Part shown: positions 10,378 through 24,071 of the stretch, piece by piece
Layout of the letters: the number at the start of each line of letters is the position of its first letter
Numbering within the stretch: the stretch's first letter is position 1
From: Quillaja saponaria
Taxonomy: Eukaryota; Streptophyta; Magnoliopsida; Fabales; Quillajaceae
Direction: 5' to 3'
NCBI GenBank assembly: GCA_029379385.1
Contig: CM055606.1
Span: 20,671,142-20,735,141, forward strand
Length of the DNA stretch: 64,000 nucleotides
Position numbers and translations under genes: made by a program
Notes under the pieces: model-generated
Told to the model about the DNA's origin: nothing
The model's input: the letters and a program-made list of their open reading frames with translations, nothing else
Database searches by the model: none

Positions 10378-13288
10378 TTAATCTCTCTCTCTCTAGCTCT
10401 ATGTTGTATCAATTATTCAGCTGTTGCAGCTACTTGAGAACAGATGTTTGTGTTCTCTTTTTTTTTTTGTGCTGCAGATATTTTTAATAAGAAGCTTGTG
10501 ATGTAAGATAAACAATTAAATGTTTTCTCTAACCACAGGTTTGAGCTTTTAGACAATTCTATGTTTTTGTTATATTGCACTCCAAATTAAAATCATAGTC
10601 TAAGTAATAAGAATTATCTAATCCATTGTGAGATTTCATAAATGGTTAAATAGTTTTTCTTTATAATTTTATACTTATAGATGAAGTGATAATTATAATG
10701 TAAATGTTCCATAGAATTTATGGAACATACATTCATTCATATTTTTTATTTTTTTTTGGGAACGCACCTTGACTTATCATTTGAATTCAAATTTTATAAA
10801 TAACAAAGACAGCATACATCAGAAGATTTAACAATTCATTCCACAAGGACCATCTATCAAATCTATAAAAGAACAATAAGTTGCCCAAATTGTAAAAGGC
10901 ATAAGCTTCAGAAAATTGAACGGTTTTGCCGCTTGACTGATTAAGTCTTCATTTTCTGTCAAGTGGATTGTTTTGCTGCAGCAGCAGAAGACCCGTCATA
11001 AGGACCAGTCTACCACTGTCACTTCCTAAACAAATACAGCTGATAGCAACTTACTATAACATTAAAAAAGGGGGTCATACTGGTGAACGCGCAACCTCAT
11101 TCTAATTTTCCTCATTGCATGAGTTGGGTGCATTTCAATTGAACCATTGAAAGATCGATATAGGATTCGCACATTGACATCATCCAAGAGAGACTTGCAA
11201 CAGAAAAGTGTGCAAGCTTTTTACAGGCAAAGAATGGCATCCGTCTAGCATACAACCAAGGGGACGAACAATATTTACTAGTTGCTGATTAATAATCTAA
11301 ATAAAAGCAAGATACCAAAAACACATTTAGTTCAAATGCAAGCCTAGGTGGTCATGATACTTCTTTTGAAGGGAGAGTTCACCTGTTCCGAACCCCCTGT
11401 CCCTCACCCAACGCCATCCCTGGTTAAAAGCGCATAATCGCTTGTACAAGAAAAAGGAAATTCAAATCGGTCAACTTTAAGGAAAATTTTAACCATTTAA
11501 ATAAAATCAAAAACAATTCTTGAATGAGGTACTCAACTCCAGGGATGAATCAAAAAATCTTTTATTGGTTCTATCTCCTATTTTTTATGAAGAGAATGAA
11601 TCTTTTTATTGAAGGATCAGAAAAAAACAAAATAATAAAAATAAAAATAAACTGATCTCGTAAGTACCACACCTTATCACCTGGCCTGAAGCTAAAAAGC
11701 CATATTCAAGTTCAGTTCAAAGAATTACCCATTGCTTGACCTGTTATTCTCCAATTCCTCTATATGCAGCCAAAGATCTCTGTATTCTCCCAACATTATG
11801 GCATACAGAAACATAGCCACCCTACTAAACAAATTCCATAAACAATTAACTTAAAGGATACCACTAAAACGTGTCTTAATACGTAACTGCAATTATGATG
11901 ACCAGATGCCCACCAATTTTCAATTCTAACCTTTTTAACTTCTGTTGAAGGCCGGGGATCAGATGTGAGGCTTCTGCGGCAATGGGGAACTATCATCAGC
12001 ATTGGACACAGACAAGGTTACCTTCCATTCAGTGCTGCCACACGGCTGCATATTAGATTTCACCTCTCTTGAACTTGCTTAACTCAACAAATATTAGTCG
12101 CAAAGGCTTTTTCACAAACTTCAATTACCAATACCTTCGTTCACTGCAACCATTCCCAACTTTCATTAGTTCACCTTTCTATCCAAATCACTTGACTTCA
12201 TTTCAGGAAATCAATTTCGCAGACTCTAGAACTTCTCATGTTGTAGCATTCTATTGAAGCTTTTGAACAAGGTCTTCTCCTCCTCACAGTAGCACTATAA
12301 CCTGCAAAAAATAAATCCTTTAGTTCTTAATTTTAGAAAAGTTCACAAAATATACAGATTTAGAATGAATGAAAAATTATTTCTTTTTTCCCTTCATTGA
12401 CGAGCTAATGATTCATTTTAGATCAGAACTTCACACCCCAAATCAAAACCAATTTCTTCAATGCTAGACAAAGTAGCCAAGTTTGTTGTAAGTTACAAAT
12501 ATATTCAGATCCAAGTAATCCATGACGAATAAAAATACAAATTCAAGCCTGTAAAATCAATATAAATCTGCCACTCTCTAAAAAACAAAGCAGTACTATC
12601 AGACCACAGAAATGCATGCAAAGGTCCATTCTACTTTGACAGTTACATCACATAATTTGGAATTTGAGGCAACGTTTCAACACAGAAATCAAACAAGGAG
12701 CACATAACAGACAAGTTGTACTTTTAAGAGAATATAACTCCTAAAAGAAAATGTATAGAAGTACCTAAGACCACAAGGTCATGACATTGCAGTATAATAC
12801 AAGCAGGAAAAAGAAAAAATTAAATAAGGCACGTCTGAGGAATACAACTTCACATTATTATGTAATGTGGAAAGATATAGTTTAAAATGTACAAAACTAA
12901 TTTGATTTGTTTTAGCAATCAGGACTGGAGGAAGGAAAATTAACATCTAGACATCTCTTTTGCAGAAAGTTAAGACCTGATTATTTATCAAAACAGAGTC
13001 GAGAAGTTCAGTTTCTTTTTCCTGCAGCATTTAGAACGTAATCACTGCTCCAAATCATAGAACAAGAACACTAAATGTAATTATTTTTTTTTTTTGGACC
13101 AGCAGATAGGTGTCAAAACTCTTATGAAAAGTAAAATAGCAAATCATGGTATAGGTCTCTGAGTCTCTCCTTCAAATGAACACAAGAAAAGAGGATCAGA
13201 AAAAAGAAGCAACCTTGATAATAATGATTAGTTGACTAGTTCCTCAGGTCCATGAAGCTATAGCAACAGTATTTGATCCCTTGAACTT
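10378..13288. other. Region between converging F-box and PPR genes; possible spliced 3' UTR
   Basis: The first few hundred bases should be the F-box 3' UTR. No confident protein-coding exon is present. On the minus strand an acceptor-like TTTTTTGCAG ends at about 12303, and a donor-like GAAG|GTAACC lies near 12014. The PPR pseudogene transcript may therefore have a spliced 3' UTR. A 37-codon open stretch ending near 11965 (minus) shows no recognisable family. A poly-T run lies at 13084-13097. Confidence 0.35.
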
Positions 13289-15327
13289 TCAATTTACAAG
13301 AATATCATAAGTAGTGTCATCAGGTACAAGACCTCTATCAAGCATCTCATCATGTAACCTAAAAGTCTCTTGTAGATTCCCCACCATAAAGGGTCCAGCA
13401 TCAGAGTATTATATATAAGAACAGTAGGAGTTAAATTTTTTGATTCCATCTCTTCTGAAATTTTGCATGCATTCTCTAGTTGTCCTTTGTTACATAGGCC
13501 ATTTATCAGAACTGTATATGTGATAGAATCAGGCACAATACCCTTGGAAAGCATCTCCAAGTAAAGATCAGATGCAAGTGTACCCTCTTTTAATAATCCA
13601 TCAATCAACGTTGTGTATGTCAGCAAATCACGAGCAATTCTCTCTTTTATCATTTTCTTATGCAAGTCAACTACTTCTTTAATGTTATTTATATTTCTGA
13701 AGCCTGTAATCATGCTGTTATAAACAATTGTATTTGGAGATAAACCAACTTCAAGTAGTTCAGAGAAGAGTTCACATGCAGTAACCATGTCTTGCCTTTT
13801 GCAGAAACCATTAAGCAGAGCACTATATGCAGTAATGTCGACTTCAAGATCCTTGTTTTCACCTCATTCCACATTTTCAAAGCAAGGTCAAAATTATTGG
13901 TTCTGCAGAAACCATTAATCAAACTGGTGAAAGTGACAATATTCGGAGAAACTCCACTTTTGCTCATCTCTTCATAAATAGTCAATGCTGATGATTTCAC
14001 CATCCATCGTGAAACAGCATTTGCAGTCGGTTGGGATAGCATTTGCAGCCTCCATTAATTATGGTGTTAAATGCTATTATAAGTCACACACCTGTCCATT
14101 TTTCCAGTCTTAGAGCAATATTCTATCAAAACTGAGAAAGTAACCTTGTTGGGAGTAATTCCGTCCTAGCTTATTTTATTGAAAAAATCCAATGCACTAG
14201 CTATATCCCCTTGCAAACAATACCCCTTCATCAAACTTGTTGCAACAATCAAATTCATTGGCATCCCACCATTCATCATGTCCTTAAGCTTCGTGCCTCC
14301 ACCATATTTCCTTATTTCACACAGGTACCAACTACACAATATATGTAGCCTCAGATGGTAACCATCCCAAATCCCTCATCTCCTTCAACAGCTTACAAGC
14401 CACACTTGAGTTAGGTTTCTTACAAGCTACCTGAACTACAATGCTATATGTGGCTGCATCAAGTTTCACCCCCCAAGCCATTGCCTTCCTAAAATACTCC
14501 TCAGCCTCCTCAAACCTCCCTTCTGTTACACATGCACGCATCAGCATGTGCAATGTGAAGCGGTCACCGTGAATTTCCTTTAAAAGCACCTTATCATGCA
14601 ATTCCAGTGTTTGAACAATCATGTTTCTCCTAACCATAGCTGTAAAGAGAATATTCACAAACGGAACCCAAGGAAATATGTTATTCTCTATCATTCTTTT
14701 GAAGCAATCAATAGCGTCTTCAATTTTATTAGCTCTAACATAACTATTCAATAGATAATTGAAAACCCGGGAATCTGAATCATCAAAATGGTACCTTTTC
14801 TGCACACTCTACCAAGTGTTCCACAAGATGGCTAGCAGCGGGACCCGAATCTCCCGATACATAATGGTACCTTTTCTGCACACTCTAACATAACAAATCC
14901 TCTTTGCTTTTCAACTTTCTTGAAGTACTGCAAAGCTGGTATTGGATCGGTCTTGTAGCTCAGAATAGTGTCCATGACATGGGTTTGAGTTAAAAGTGAG
15001 TTGGGTCCAATGAATTGGGCATGTGTATAATCCTTGTAAGAGGAGCTTTCAGATGAGGAACAAGATTCTGATGAAAGTTCTTCCAAACAATTAGTTTCCG
15101 ATTTGGTTTTCCCGGGAAAGTGTTTGCTTGAATTAAGATTACCGGAAATTTGTGTTCCTGGGCTGAGTGTTCGTGAGCAGAGACAGCGAAGGTTCAAGAA
15201 TGAGATGAGTCAGCTCGCTTGCAGAGAGAGATGGAAGAGTGAGGGAAGAATAAGAATTGCTTGAATTGGTGGCTCGTTCAATGAGGAAGAACCAATCATT
15301 TTCTGCAGGCGACAATTCAGACCTCAA
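13289..15327 (-). pseudogene. Pentatricopeptide repeat (PPR) protein pseudogene
   Basis: PPR proteins bind organelle RNA. The pieces match a P-class plant PPR protein like Arabidopsis At3g54980 (from memory). The N-terminal third (15197-14890) reads ...ALQYFKKVEKQRGFV. The middle (14805-14332) holds FNYLLNSYVRANKIEDAIDC and following PPR motifs. The rest (14330-13289) ends in YTVLINGLCNKGQLENA and a final TYDILVN-stop read in a shifted frame. Lesions include a deletion with 25-bp filler near 14812-14887, a frame change near 14335, an in-frame TAG after DFFNKIS (near 14170), and a jump from GKMDR to CVTYNSI near 14090 that removes several repeats. There are further frameshifts near 13850 and 13390. 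No continuous protein is possible. The exact original start is unclear. Confidence 0.88.
14787..14887. repeat. 25-bp perfect direct repeat at a deletion junction in the PPR pseudogene
   Basis: The 25 bases at 14787-14811 recur without mismatch at 14863-14887. On the PPR sense strand the segment encodes VECAEK plus a few bases. Its genuine place is after HLVEHLVE (14787-14811). The second copy sits right after EKQRGFV, where about 30 residues expected in the family are missing. This is the pattern of templated filler DNA left by end-joining repair. Confidence 0.8.
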
Positions 15328-15469
15328 GAGTTCAGACCCTGTGTGTTTGAAGCGCTTTCGCTGCTATGGTTTAACTATATTATTTTCGTCCCTTAACTTC
15401 TATTCGGTTTCTGTTTTGTCCACAATAGTTTTATGATTAATTCAACATTGTCCCTTGTAGTTGTAGGTT

Positions 15470-17335
15470 ATCAGAGACTATTCTTATACCAAGTTAACTC
15501 ATAAATCGTCAGTCGATTTGGCAATTCACATCACATATTATTCTCATGGTAAAAGAAAGTTCCTCTAATGAAATTAAGTTAAATAGTAAACGGCCAAACG
15601 TTTTGGCAATTCACATAACAAACTATCATCATAAAAATAAGTCTTCAGTGGCCATTACAATTAATGTCACAAACTATTCACTTACGAAATTAAGTCCTGA
15701 ATAGTTCAGATATTTAACTATTCACACAACACACTATTATCACACAAATTAAGTCATAAATGTTTGGCAATTTATGTAATAAACTATTAGTTGTATGTAA
15801 ATCGTTTGTCTCTTTGTCAATTCACACCACAAACTATTTTTACACGAAATTAAGTCATAAATCATCATAACTTTATGTGATTCACTTTACAAATTATTCT
15901 CATACAAAATTAGGTGATAACTATTTTCTTCACAAACTATTCTTCTATAAAATTAAGTCGTAAATTAATTGGGTCTTAAGACAATTTTTGTTAGAAACTA
16001 TTCTCTTATAGAATTAAGTGATAAATCGTAAAAGTGTTAGATAATTTGTATTAAAAATCATTTCTTACGGAATTAAGTCTTAAATCAAATCCCTTCTTGG
16101 TAAAAGTACACATACAAATCGACATCATCTTTGGTAATTCACTTCACAAACTATTCTTGTGCGAGATTAAGTCATAAATCGACATCATTTTTGGCAATTC
16201 ATGTCACCAATTATACACATACAAAATTAGTTACTAAATTGTCAAAGTTTATGGCAATTCACTAAACAAACTCAGGCTTAATTAATATATTGTCATAGCT
16301 TATGCCACATCACTGCACAAACTACTCTCACACAAAATTGAACCATAAACCGTAACAATATTTGATAACTTACGTCACAAACAATTTTTATACGAAATTA
16401 ACTTATAAATCGTTGATGTGGCAATTGACGTCATAAACTATTTCATACAAAATTAACTCATAAATCGTCAATATGTTTGGTAATTAATGTCAAAAACTAT
16501 TCTTTTACAAAATTAAGTAATAAATTGTCAGTGTTTGGAAATTCTTGTTACAAACTATCTCTGGTGTTCGGAACTTCATGTTACAAACTATTTTCCTACA
16601 TTCTTAAGTTATAAATTGTCACAGACTTTCGCATTTCACTTGACAAACTATTCAAATACAATATTAAGTCGTAATTAAATCATCCATGTCTTTGGCAATT
16701 CACTTTATAGACTATTCTCAATCATAATTAAGGCTTAAATCATCAAAATGTTTAGCAATTCACGTCACAAATTAACTATTTTCATACAAAATTAAGTTAT
16801 AAATCATCAAAATCTTTCACAATCTAAGTTACAAATTATTTTCATACAAAATAAAATCGTAAATTGACAAAGTTTTTATCAATTCACATGACAAAATTAT
16901 TTTTATATCATCAAAATCTGTGATAACATGACAAACTATTTTCACGAGAAATTAAGTCATAAATCATTAAAGTATTAATCGATTTTCATCAAAAACTATA
17001 TATTTTCAAAGTCTTATATATATATATATAAAGAGTTTTCATCACAAACTATTTTAGTCGTAAGCCTTCAAAGCCTTTGACGATATTCATCACAAACTAT
17101 TGAAATTAAGTTGCAAATTGGCATAATCATAAACGATGTCCCATAAAAACTATTCTCATACGAATCTTACAATGAATCACCGATCGAGTTACACGATTTA
17201 GTCACAAATTGCTATGATTATATTATTAACTAAATCGTCATAGCTTTTGTCGAATTTGCTTGCAAAATATTATTATATGCGCAATTAAGTAATTCTAAAT
17301 CCCCAAAATCTTAGACTATTTGCTTACAAACTATT
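15470..17335. repeat. Degenerate tandem array, units of about 55-75 bp
   Basis: The stretch is built from about 25-30 diverged copies of one motif. Each unit has a CACAAACTATT-like block, an AAATTAAGTCATAAAT-like block, then CGTCAAAG, TTTGGCAATTCAC and the next CACAAACTATT. Clear examples of the first block lie near 15680, 15830, 16150 and 16925. Examples of the second lie near 15849, 15957, 16168 and 16956. Spacing varies, so copies have gained indels. No reading frame runs through it. It starts just upstream of the PPR pseudogene and ends near 17335. It is an old minisatellite or satellite-like array of unknown origin. Confidence 0.8.
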
Positions 17336-20300
17336 ACCCAGCTTGTTGTGTTTATAAGTGCAGGGTAAGCTTTTGTGTTCATCCATTCCTCTTTTCACAT
17401 TTCAAAACTAGAATTAATAATTCGAATTTATTAGCTACATAGTGTTAATAGACTAGACATGTTTCTGTTCTGCAGGTTGGTTGTTGAGTGTGTTCGTAAC
17501 AGCCCCATGCAAGTGCAGTATTGCAAGACTAGCCCAGAAAGTAAAAGTAAATCCACTAATACAGCCCTTTGGGCCTCCATTTGATCACTTTGGTGTTAAA
17601 TACAATTTGCATATATAGGCTCAGAGTCTCACAGACACCTTCCCCAATTACCCCCAGGAGCCAGCTGTTACTAGTGAATAATATGCTGGAATTGTTTGCT
17701 AACTGATAATTTCCATGTGCTCTTCGCCCCTGCTACATTTTTTAAGAATAAGAAGAAGAAGATGAAGAATACAAATAATTAATTGCCAGAGGAGGATTTT
17801 CCGTGGTACTCTTTGTTGACTTTGTACTACTTTACATTTATATTATGCATGCATGTTGTAAAGGTACATAGCTAGCTACATAACACAAGCCTACAATAAA
17901 TGTGTTCTCACTATTATAAAAATATAGTATTTTTTTTTTTTTTAATAAAAATGACATCCTGTTAATTAACATGATCATTATTTAGATCTTTCATTTATTT
18001 TATTTTTATTTTTAATATCTCTTGGTGGAAAATAACTGACCACATGGACTCAAGCCTAGCTAGGGATATTCGAGTAGCTAGCTAGCTAGCTATATCATAG
18101 AAGTTGTGACTAGCTTAATTTGTTAAGATCCATGCATTGGGCCATGTAAATTACATTAATAATGCAGCTTATAATGATAGCTAGTTATAATTAAAGAGAT
18201 TGGTTTAGTGATGATCATAAGGTTCGCCCTCTTCAATAATTTTATGTGTTTTAATATTTGTAAAAAGATAAAATTAAATTTGTAGTACTAAAACAAAAAA
18301 ATTATCTTAATTTAATTATGTTGCAAAAATTAATTTATGGATCTATTTGGGGAGGGAGCTCAAAATATAACTAGCTAAGCTAGTTAGGAGATGCATGGTG
18401 GGTGGGTTTAATTATATATGAAAATGGAATATTATGCATGCCAGCTTGACGGATCAAATATATAGGTGTATATGGTATGCACGGTCTAAGCAGGGAACAA
18501 TGGTGACCTAATGAGCCTATTTTGTGAGATTTATTTCTCAACTGCTAACTAATATACACAATTAAGTTGGTGAACAATTAAATTCTCAATCCTATATACA
18601 TGTGAATTGGGTTTTTTTTTTTTTTTTTTTTCTTTTTCTCTATCACTGGAAAAGTATGGATGCAGGTAGGTCGGTGACCACCCAAAAGATTTGGTTGTGA
18701 TATATTACCATTGTAATTATTGTCACGCATTACATTTTTATTAGATTTTATCGTTTATATAAAGAAGCAAAATTTTATTAAAAACGAGACTAGTATAATT
18801 TAAATATATTAATATTAGCTCTATAACTCTTTAATTTTATTATCAGAGTCACTTCGAAGTACTTAATCCTGAACTTTTATTTATCTACACAATATAAATA
18901 TACTATAAATTTGATCACGAATCGATCGACACTAAATAATTAGGGCAGGCAAATTCTAGTCTAAGAACTTGTATGTGTCTCAAGTTCAAAGGTAGAATAA
19001 AGAAAATAAATGCCTTGAATATATAAATTGGCTCTTTTTGTACGTTTTAATTAATGTATGTTTAGAAAATTGACCCAAGATATATTATATTTTTGATTGA
19101 CAAGCTAGCTAGTTATGGAAAGACTTTGCATATACTTAGTTGACAAGGTCTTTCTCATACACACGTACGTGTAAGAGACTGGTTGATCCTCAAAGTTTGT
19201 TTAAGCATGTCATTTTCACAGTTAACTCATATTTTCTTGTTCCTTAAGAATATGAGAGAGAGAGAAAAAAAAGATCTTTATCTCTTTTTTAGTTTTGTAT
19301 ACAAATTGAATTGAAAATATTAGAAGGAAAGGAATTCTGTAATATTGTAATAATGTAAATAGCTGATCTAGAAACCAAATTCGACGTGTTTTATGGGCAA
19401 GTCTGATCATGAATCTCTAGGCTCTCTATAACTCTTGAATGCTACCCAACGCCTTGGGAGACTTTTTAACATTAATTTAGGGCCATGCCACCACATAATA
19501 TAATAATAATAAATAATCATATCCCCATTGAAGCGACAGACCAAACATTGACTTTGATATTTCTTATCTTTTCATTTTGTTTTTGTACCAGTTCAACCAA
19601 GAGTGAGTCGGTGCTACTAGTAAACTATGACTCTGTCTACTTCTTTCAATTTCCAACTACTTCATGCCATTCACAAAACGCGTTCTCCCTCTCTCTCTCT
19701 CTCTCTGCTTTGGTGTTTTTCATACATATACTCAATTAATTTACATAAAAATTAAAATGTTTACTTTTCAAGACTTTTTACTAAAAAAAATTCAAAAATA
19801 ATAGGTATCATAGATTCTTCAGTAAGTAATATCTTGTTAATGATATTGTAATCTTTATAATTAATTAAAAAAAGTTTAACAGCTAGGGAAAGAGATTTGG
19901 TCGTGGGAGTGTTAGATATGCATGTTTGCTTGCATGAGTCATAGAGGATCGGACAAGCCTGCGCGGGCCATTTATGTGATGACACGTATTTGCTCAGCAA
20001 ACTTAAGTTTGTGGCTTGTACGTACGGTGAAGGGTACCCCAAAGGACCATAGGTCATATTGTCAGAGGCGATCCATGGAGATCTGAATTGACAGTTGGAA
20101 TTGTCTACTCTTCTGCTATTGTAGATCTCTACTACTTAAGGGATTAATTAATTATTCAAACAAATCAACTCGAATTTATTGAGGACGAGGTTCTAGTCTT
20201 AATTCATATTCTATGTGTTTAATTATGTGATCTAATAAATTGCATGCTTTCTGTAATACAGTTTTCTTTCTTTCTTTTTTTTCTTTTTTTTTAATGTTTC

Positions 20301-22950
20301 GATTTTTGAGAGACAAATAAGTTACTTAATTATTTTGATATATTTATATTTACACTATATTAAAATTGATATTCTTTTTACAATCTCATTTTGGAATAGT
20401 ATAAATTGAAATAATTTTTTTTGTATTATTCGAATAATACTATCCACACTATCTCTCACTCACTCACGTAATTCTTCATATCTTTATAAATAAAACCAAT
20501 TAAATTAAATTACTTAATAAGTTTTTTTTTTTAACTCAATAATTGTCAACAAATTTTAAATGTTTACATAAATAACTATCCGCATTCTTCTTCTCTCTTA
20601 TGAATGTCGCTACACTTTTTCACATTAGAAAATTTTTCTATACCTTTCACAAAATAATTATATACATGTTTTATATAATTTCTTAAAGAAATACAAAAAA
20701 ATTCACAAACACGCGAATAAGCCTGTGGGATGGGAATAATATTGGTTATGATTTTAATAACGTGGTGCACGATATTAAATTTAGAGCTTAAGTTTTTTTT
20801 TTTTTTTGTGGATTTGATATTGTTAGAGAAGGTATTAAACATGAAGTCTCATTTGGTTAGACTTGATAATTATATAAGTAGGTTTTACACAAGTCCAACT
20901 CCATTTAATTAAAGAGGTTAAATAGTTTATGGAAAAAAAAATCGTAAAAAATAAAGAAATACTACATCCTTCACCAAGACTAATCCATTAAAATGATTCC
21001 TTATTTTATTAAGAATCTCATTTAAAAAAATATATTATTTATAATAAAGAGGGGAATATTTCAATACACATATAAAAAAAGGCTCTATATATGCATATAA
21101 TTTTTTGTGTAATAATACACCATATTTAACATTGACAATGTGGATGGTAAGTCTTTCTTAAAAATGATAAATAATCTATTAGAATGGGAGACAATATTAA
21201 AATTTATATAAAAAAAAATAGTATTTTCATATATATTTTCTTTTAATAAAAAAAGCATTCTATAATGAAAGTCTACAATTGTATATAGAATAAATGAACT
21301 CAGCCATAAAGTGACTCGTTAATATACAAAATAAACGTTATTTTATTTAATTAAATAAAAGTATGATTGTTAATTTGATTATTCGTACCTTTTGCTGCGT
21401 AATACTTTCCGACATTGTATGTAAACATACAAACCGACTATTTTTTCATGCATCCTGCGCGTGATGCCCTTTATAAAAGCAAATCTTAGAATAGTAATTG
21501 ACTTGTAAGTACAATAAATATAAGTTGAGAATGTGATTTGATTTTGGTGTTAATACTAAAAAATTTAGATCTAATCTTGTTTTTACCTTGAAATGAGAAG
21601 TTTATAGACAAAAGAAATTATCTTTCGCAGTCTTCTTATATAACTCATAGATAATTGAGTTTCTTTTAAACAAAAAAAAAAAAACAAACATAAATTTAAT
21701 AATTTATTTTGAATTATATACTAATGGGTAAATTAAATATTAATTGTTTAAATTGAAATATTTATTAATACAAAAATCAAACACACAAACCACGTACTAA
21801 ATAAATAAATTGTGAGAGACAATAGGTACATTTGTTACATTCTATCTAATAATATATATGTAATGAAGTGCCCCTGGAAAAGCTATAATGTTTCATAGAT
21901 GTGATCAAAGCATAGACAAACTTTAAACTATTAAATGACTCTTTTGTTGTTATTAACCCATCAAACCCTTCATTTGTTTATGCAAGTCAAATCCGTGGGA
22001 CATACCAGAAGAATACATGGAAGTTTCAAAGACTTTAAGCTTCCAGGTTTCCCAACCATTTTATCCTCTTCTTTTTGGTTGGAAACTAATTTAAAATGAA
22101 AAATAAAATATTTTGACAACCTAATAAAACAAATTTGATTTTAAAAGCCAATGACTCAAGGATTCTATGTCTGCCAATACACCATCCAAAACCAACTAAA
22201 CCCTCCAACAGCAATGTATTCTTCTATTATTAACTTTCAGAATTTAACTTTTTATGAACTATTGTGTGGAAATAAAATTTTTATAAAATTATAGTTCTGA
22301 TAGAAATGATAATATTATTTTTGATAAAATCAAAAAATGATTAATTAAGATATGTATAAGATAGATTGTTAAGTAAATAAAAAAAATTAAATATAATAAT
22401 AATAATTATTATTATTATATTCTACCAGTGCCCTAATTAGTTTGGTGATTTATATTCGAAGAACAAATTGGAAATTTAAGACATAAGCAATGGCCACTGG
22501 GTTGATTACGAACTAGTCAATCTCACTTGCATTAGTTTATTATATTTGCACTTAACTATGAAGACTTCCCATGACATTGACTTGCGTGGAATGGGAAAAT
22601 TATGCATAAATTCCTTCATATTTACTTGAGAAGGAAGGAATGGAAGTCAAATACCAAAAATCAAACTGAAACCCAATGCTTAAGAGGAGCAATGATAAAA
22701 ATATCCAAAAATAACACGAATAATGAATATATATATATATATATATTATTTTTTATTTTTTTTTGGGTCAAGATTAATTTGATTTTTGGAAAGAAAGAGG
22801 GGTGAAGTAAATTTGAAGACATGGGCCTCCTGGTCATGGCCTTTCAAATTACTGACTCTACTTTTCAGTCACCACGTGGTTGGAAACACTCTCTCTCTCT
22901 ACACTTTCTTTGTCAATCTCGTGCTCTCTCTCTCTCTCGCTTATAACTCC
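17336..22950. other. Gene-poor AT-rich intergenic region
   Basis: No credible exon on either strand. All ORFs are short, low-complexity or without family resemblance. Contents are TAGC-type simple repeats (near 18072-18094), a T-run of about 20 (18611-18631), a CT run (about 19685-19708), long A/T tracts and a (TA)n run near 22726-22745. The last part should contain the IQM promoter. Confidence 0.55.
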
Positions 22951-22961
22951 TTCTTCTTCTG

Positions 22962-22969
22962 TATATAAA
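22962..22969 (+). promoter_or_regulatory. TATA box of the IQM-like gene
   Basis: TATATAAA lies downstream of CTCTCT pyrimidine patches (22889-22938), the usual plant core-promoter arrangement. Transcription would begin about 30 bases later. A leader exon then runs to a donor (AATCTTAAG|GTACTT) near 23178, and a second leader segment starts at about 24022 after ATCTTTGACAG. Confidence 0.65.
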
Positions 22970-24071
22970 TGAACCAGAGGCCGAGTTTACCAACTTAGTT
23001 TTTAGCAATCAAAATCACTAGCTCGGTTTGATAAGAAACAAAAAGGAGCTACCCTTTCTGCATTATAATTCAAGCCCAATTCTTGCAAAGCAATCAATTT
23101 TTTATCCACCCAATAATCTTGGAAATTTTTTCCATTAGTGCAAACCAATTGCTCATTGGTGGATTCAAAAATCTTAAGGTACTTCCCTGAAATTAGTATC
23201 TTTTTTGATAGTTGGGTTTCTTTCTGTTAATTTCGTTTATGAAGTTCTTAAGGGAGGGATACAATTGAGTAATAATTTTTAGGTACTGTTGGCTTGTTCC
23301 TTAATGTTTTCATGTCATTCTGATGAAGTGCGTTTCTGGATTTTTTTTGTCTCTAATCTTCATTGTGTTGTAATGTATCTGTTTCTTTTTTTCTTTATTC
23401 CTGCTTTTGCTCGAGTTTGATGTTGGCGGTTTGTAAAGATCCATGTTCAGCTCTTAATGGGTTAATCTGCAATACTAGATACGGTATGATTTGGAAGATT
23501 GATCAGTTTATCTAGTAATTGGTTATACAAATAAATTGGGGTGTTGGTGGGTCTTATAATTCAAGTTCTGAATACATAGTCATAATTAGACCTGTTTTCT
23601 TGTATGTTAAAAAATGTATCTTTTGGTCATGGGTCTTTCAGATCCATAGTCTTACTGAAAAAATTGTGACCAGAATTAATTTGGATCTCCCAAATTATTA
23701 GTTTGATATAAACAGGTTGCTTGCTTCCCTCTACGCTTGTTATATAGACAAGTCTAATCTGAAAAGTGGTTGTACAGAACTTTCACTTGGTAAATCTAGC
23801 ATATATGAAATCGTTTTACTCTAAAAAAATGTTGCTTTGTGGATACCCTGTCCCAAATTAAATAGATTCTAGTTCCTTTTTATGGATTTGTTAAGAGGAT
23901 GCTCTGGATCCTGATGGCTGCAAATGTTCATATTGTCATTAGACTGCGTTACTCCCCATTCATATCTATTATAGGAAAATGTTTGGTAATATTGACATAT
24001 ATACATTTGTATCTTTGACAGGAATTGGAGAGCATAGGTTTCTATTTGCTAAAGATCGACTTTGTTGTCAT

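Noticed and set aside
11796..12002. 68-aa minus-strand ORF between the F-box and PPR loci
   Set aside because: No recognisable domain, and it crosses a likely donor site. It is better read as untranslated sequence.
15470..17335. Regular spaced motif could be mistaken for a CRISPR array
   Set aside because: Repeats are strongly diverged, contiguous rather than separated by unique spacers, and the DNA is plant nuclear.
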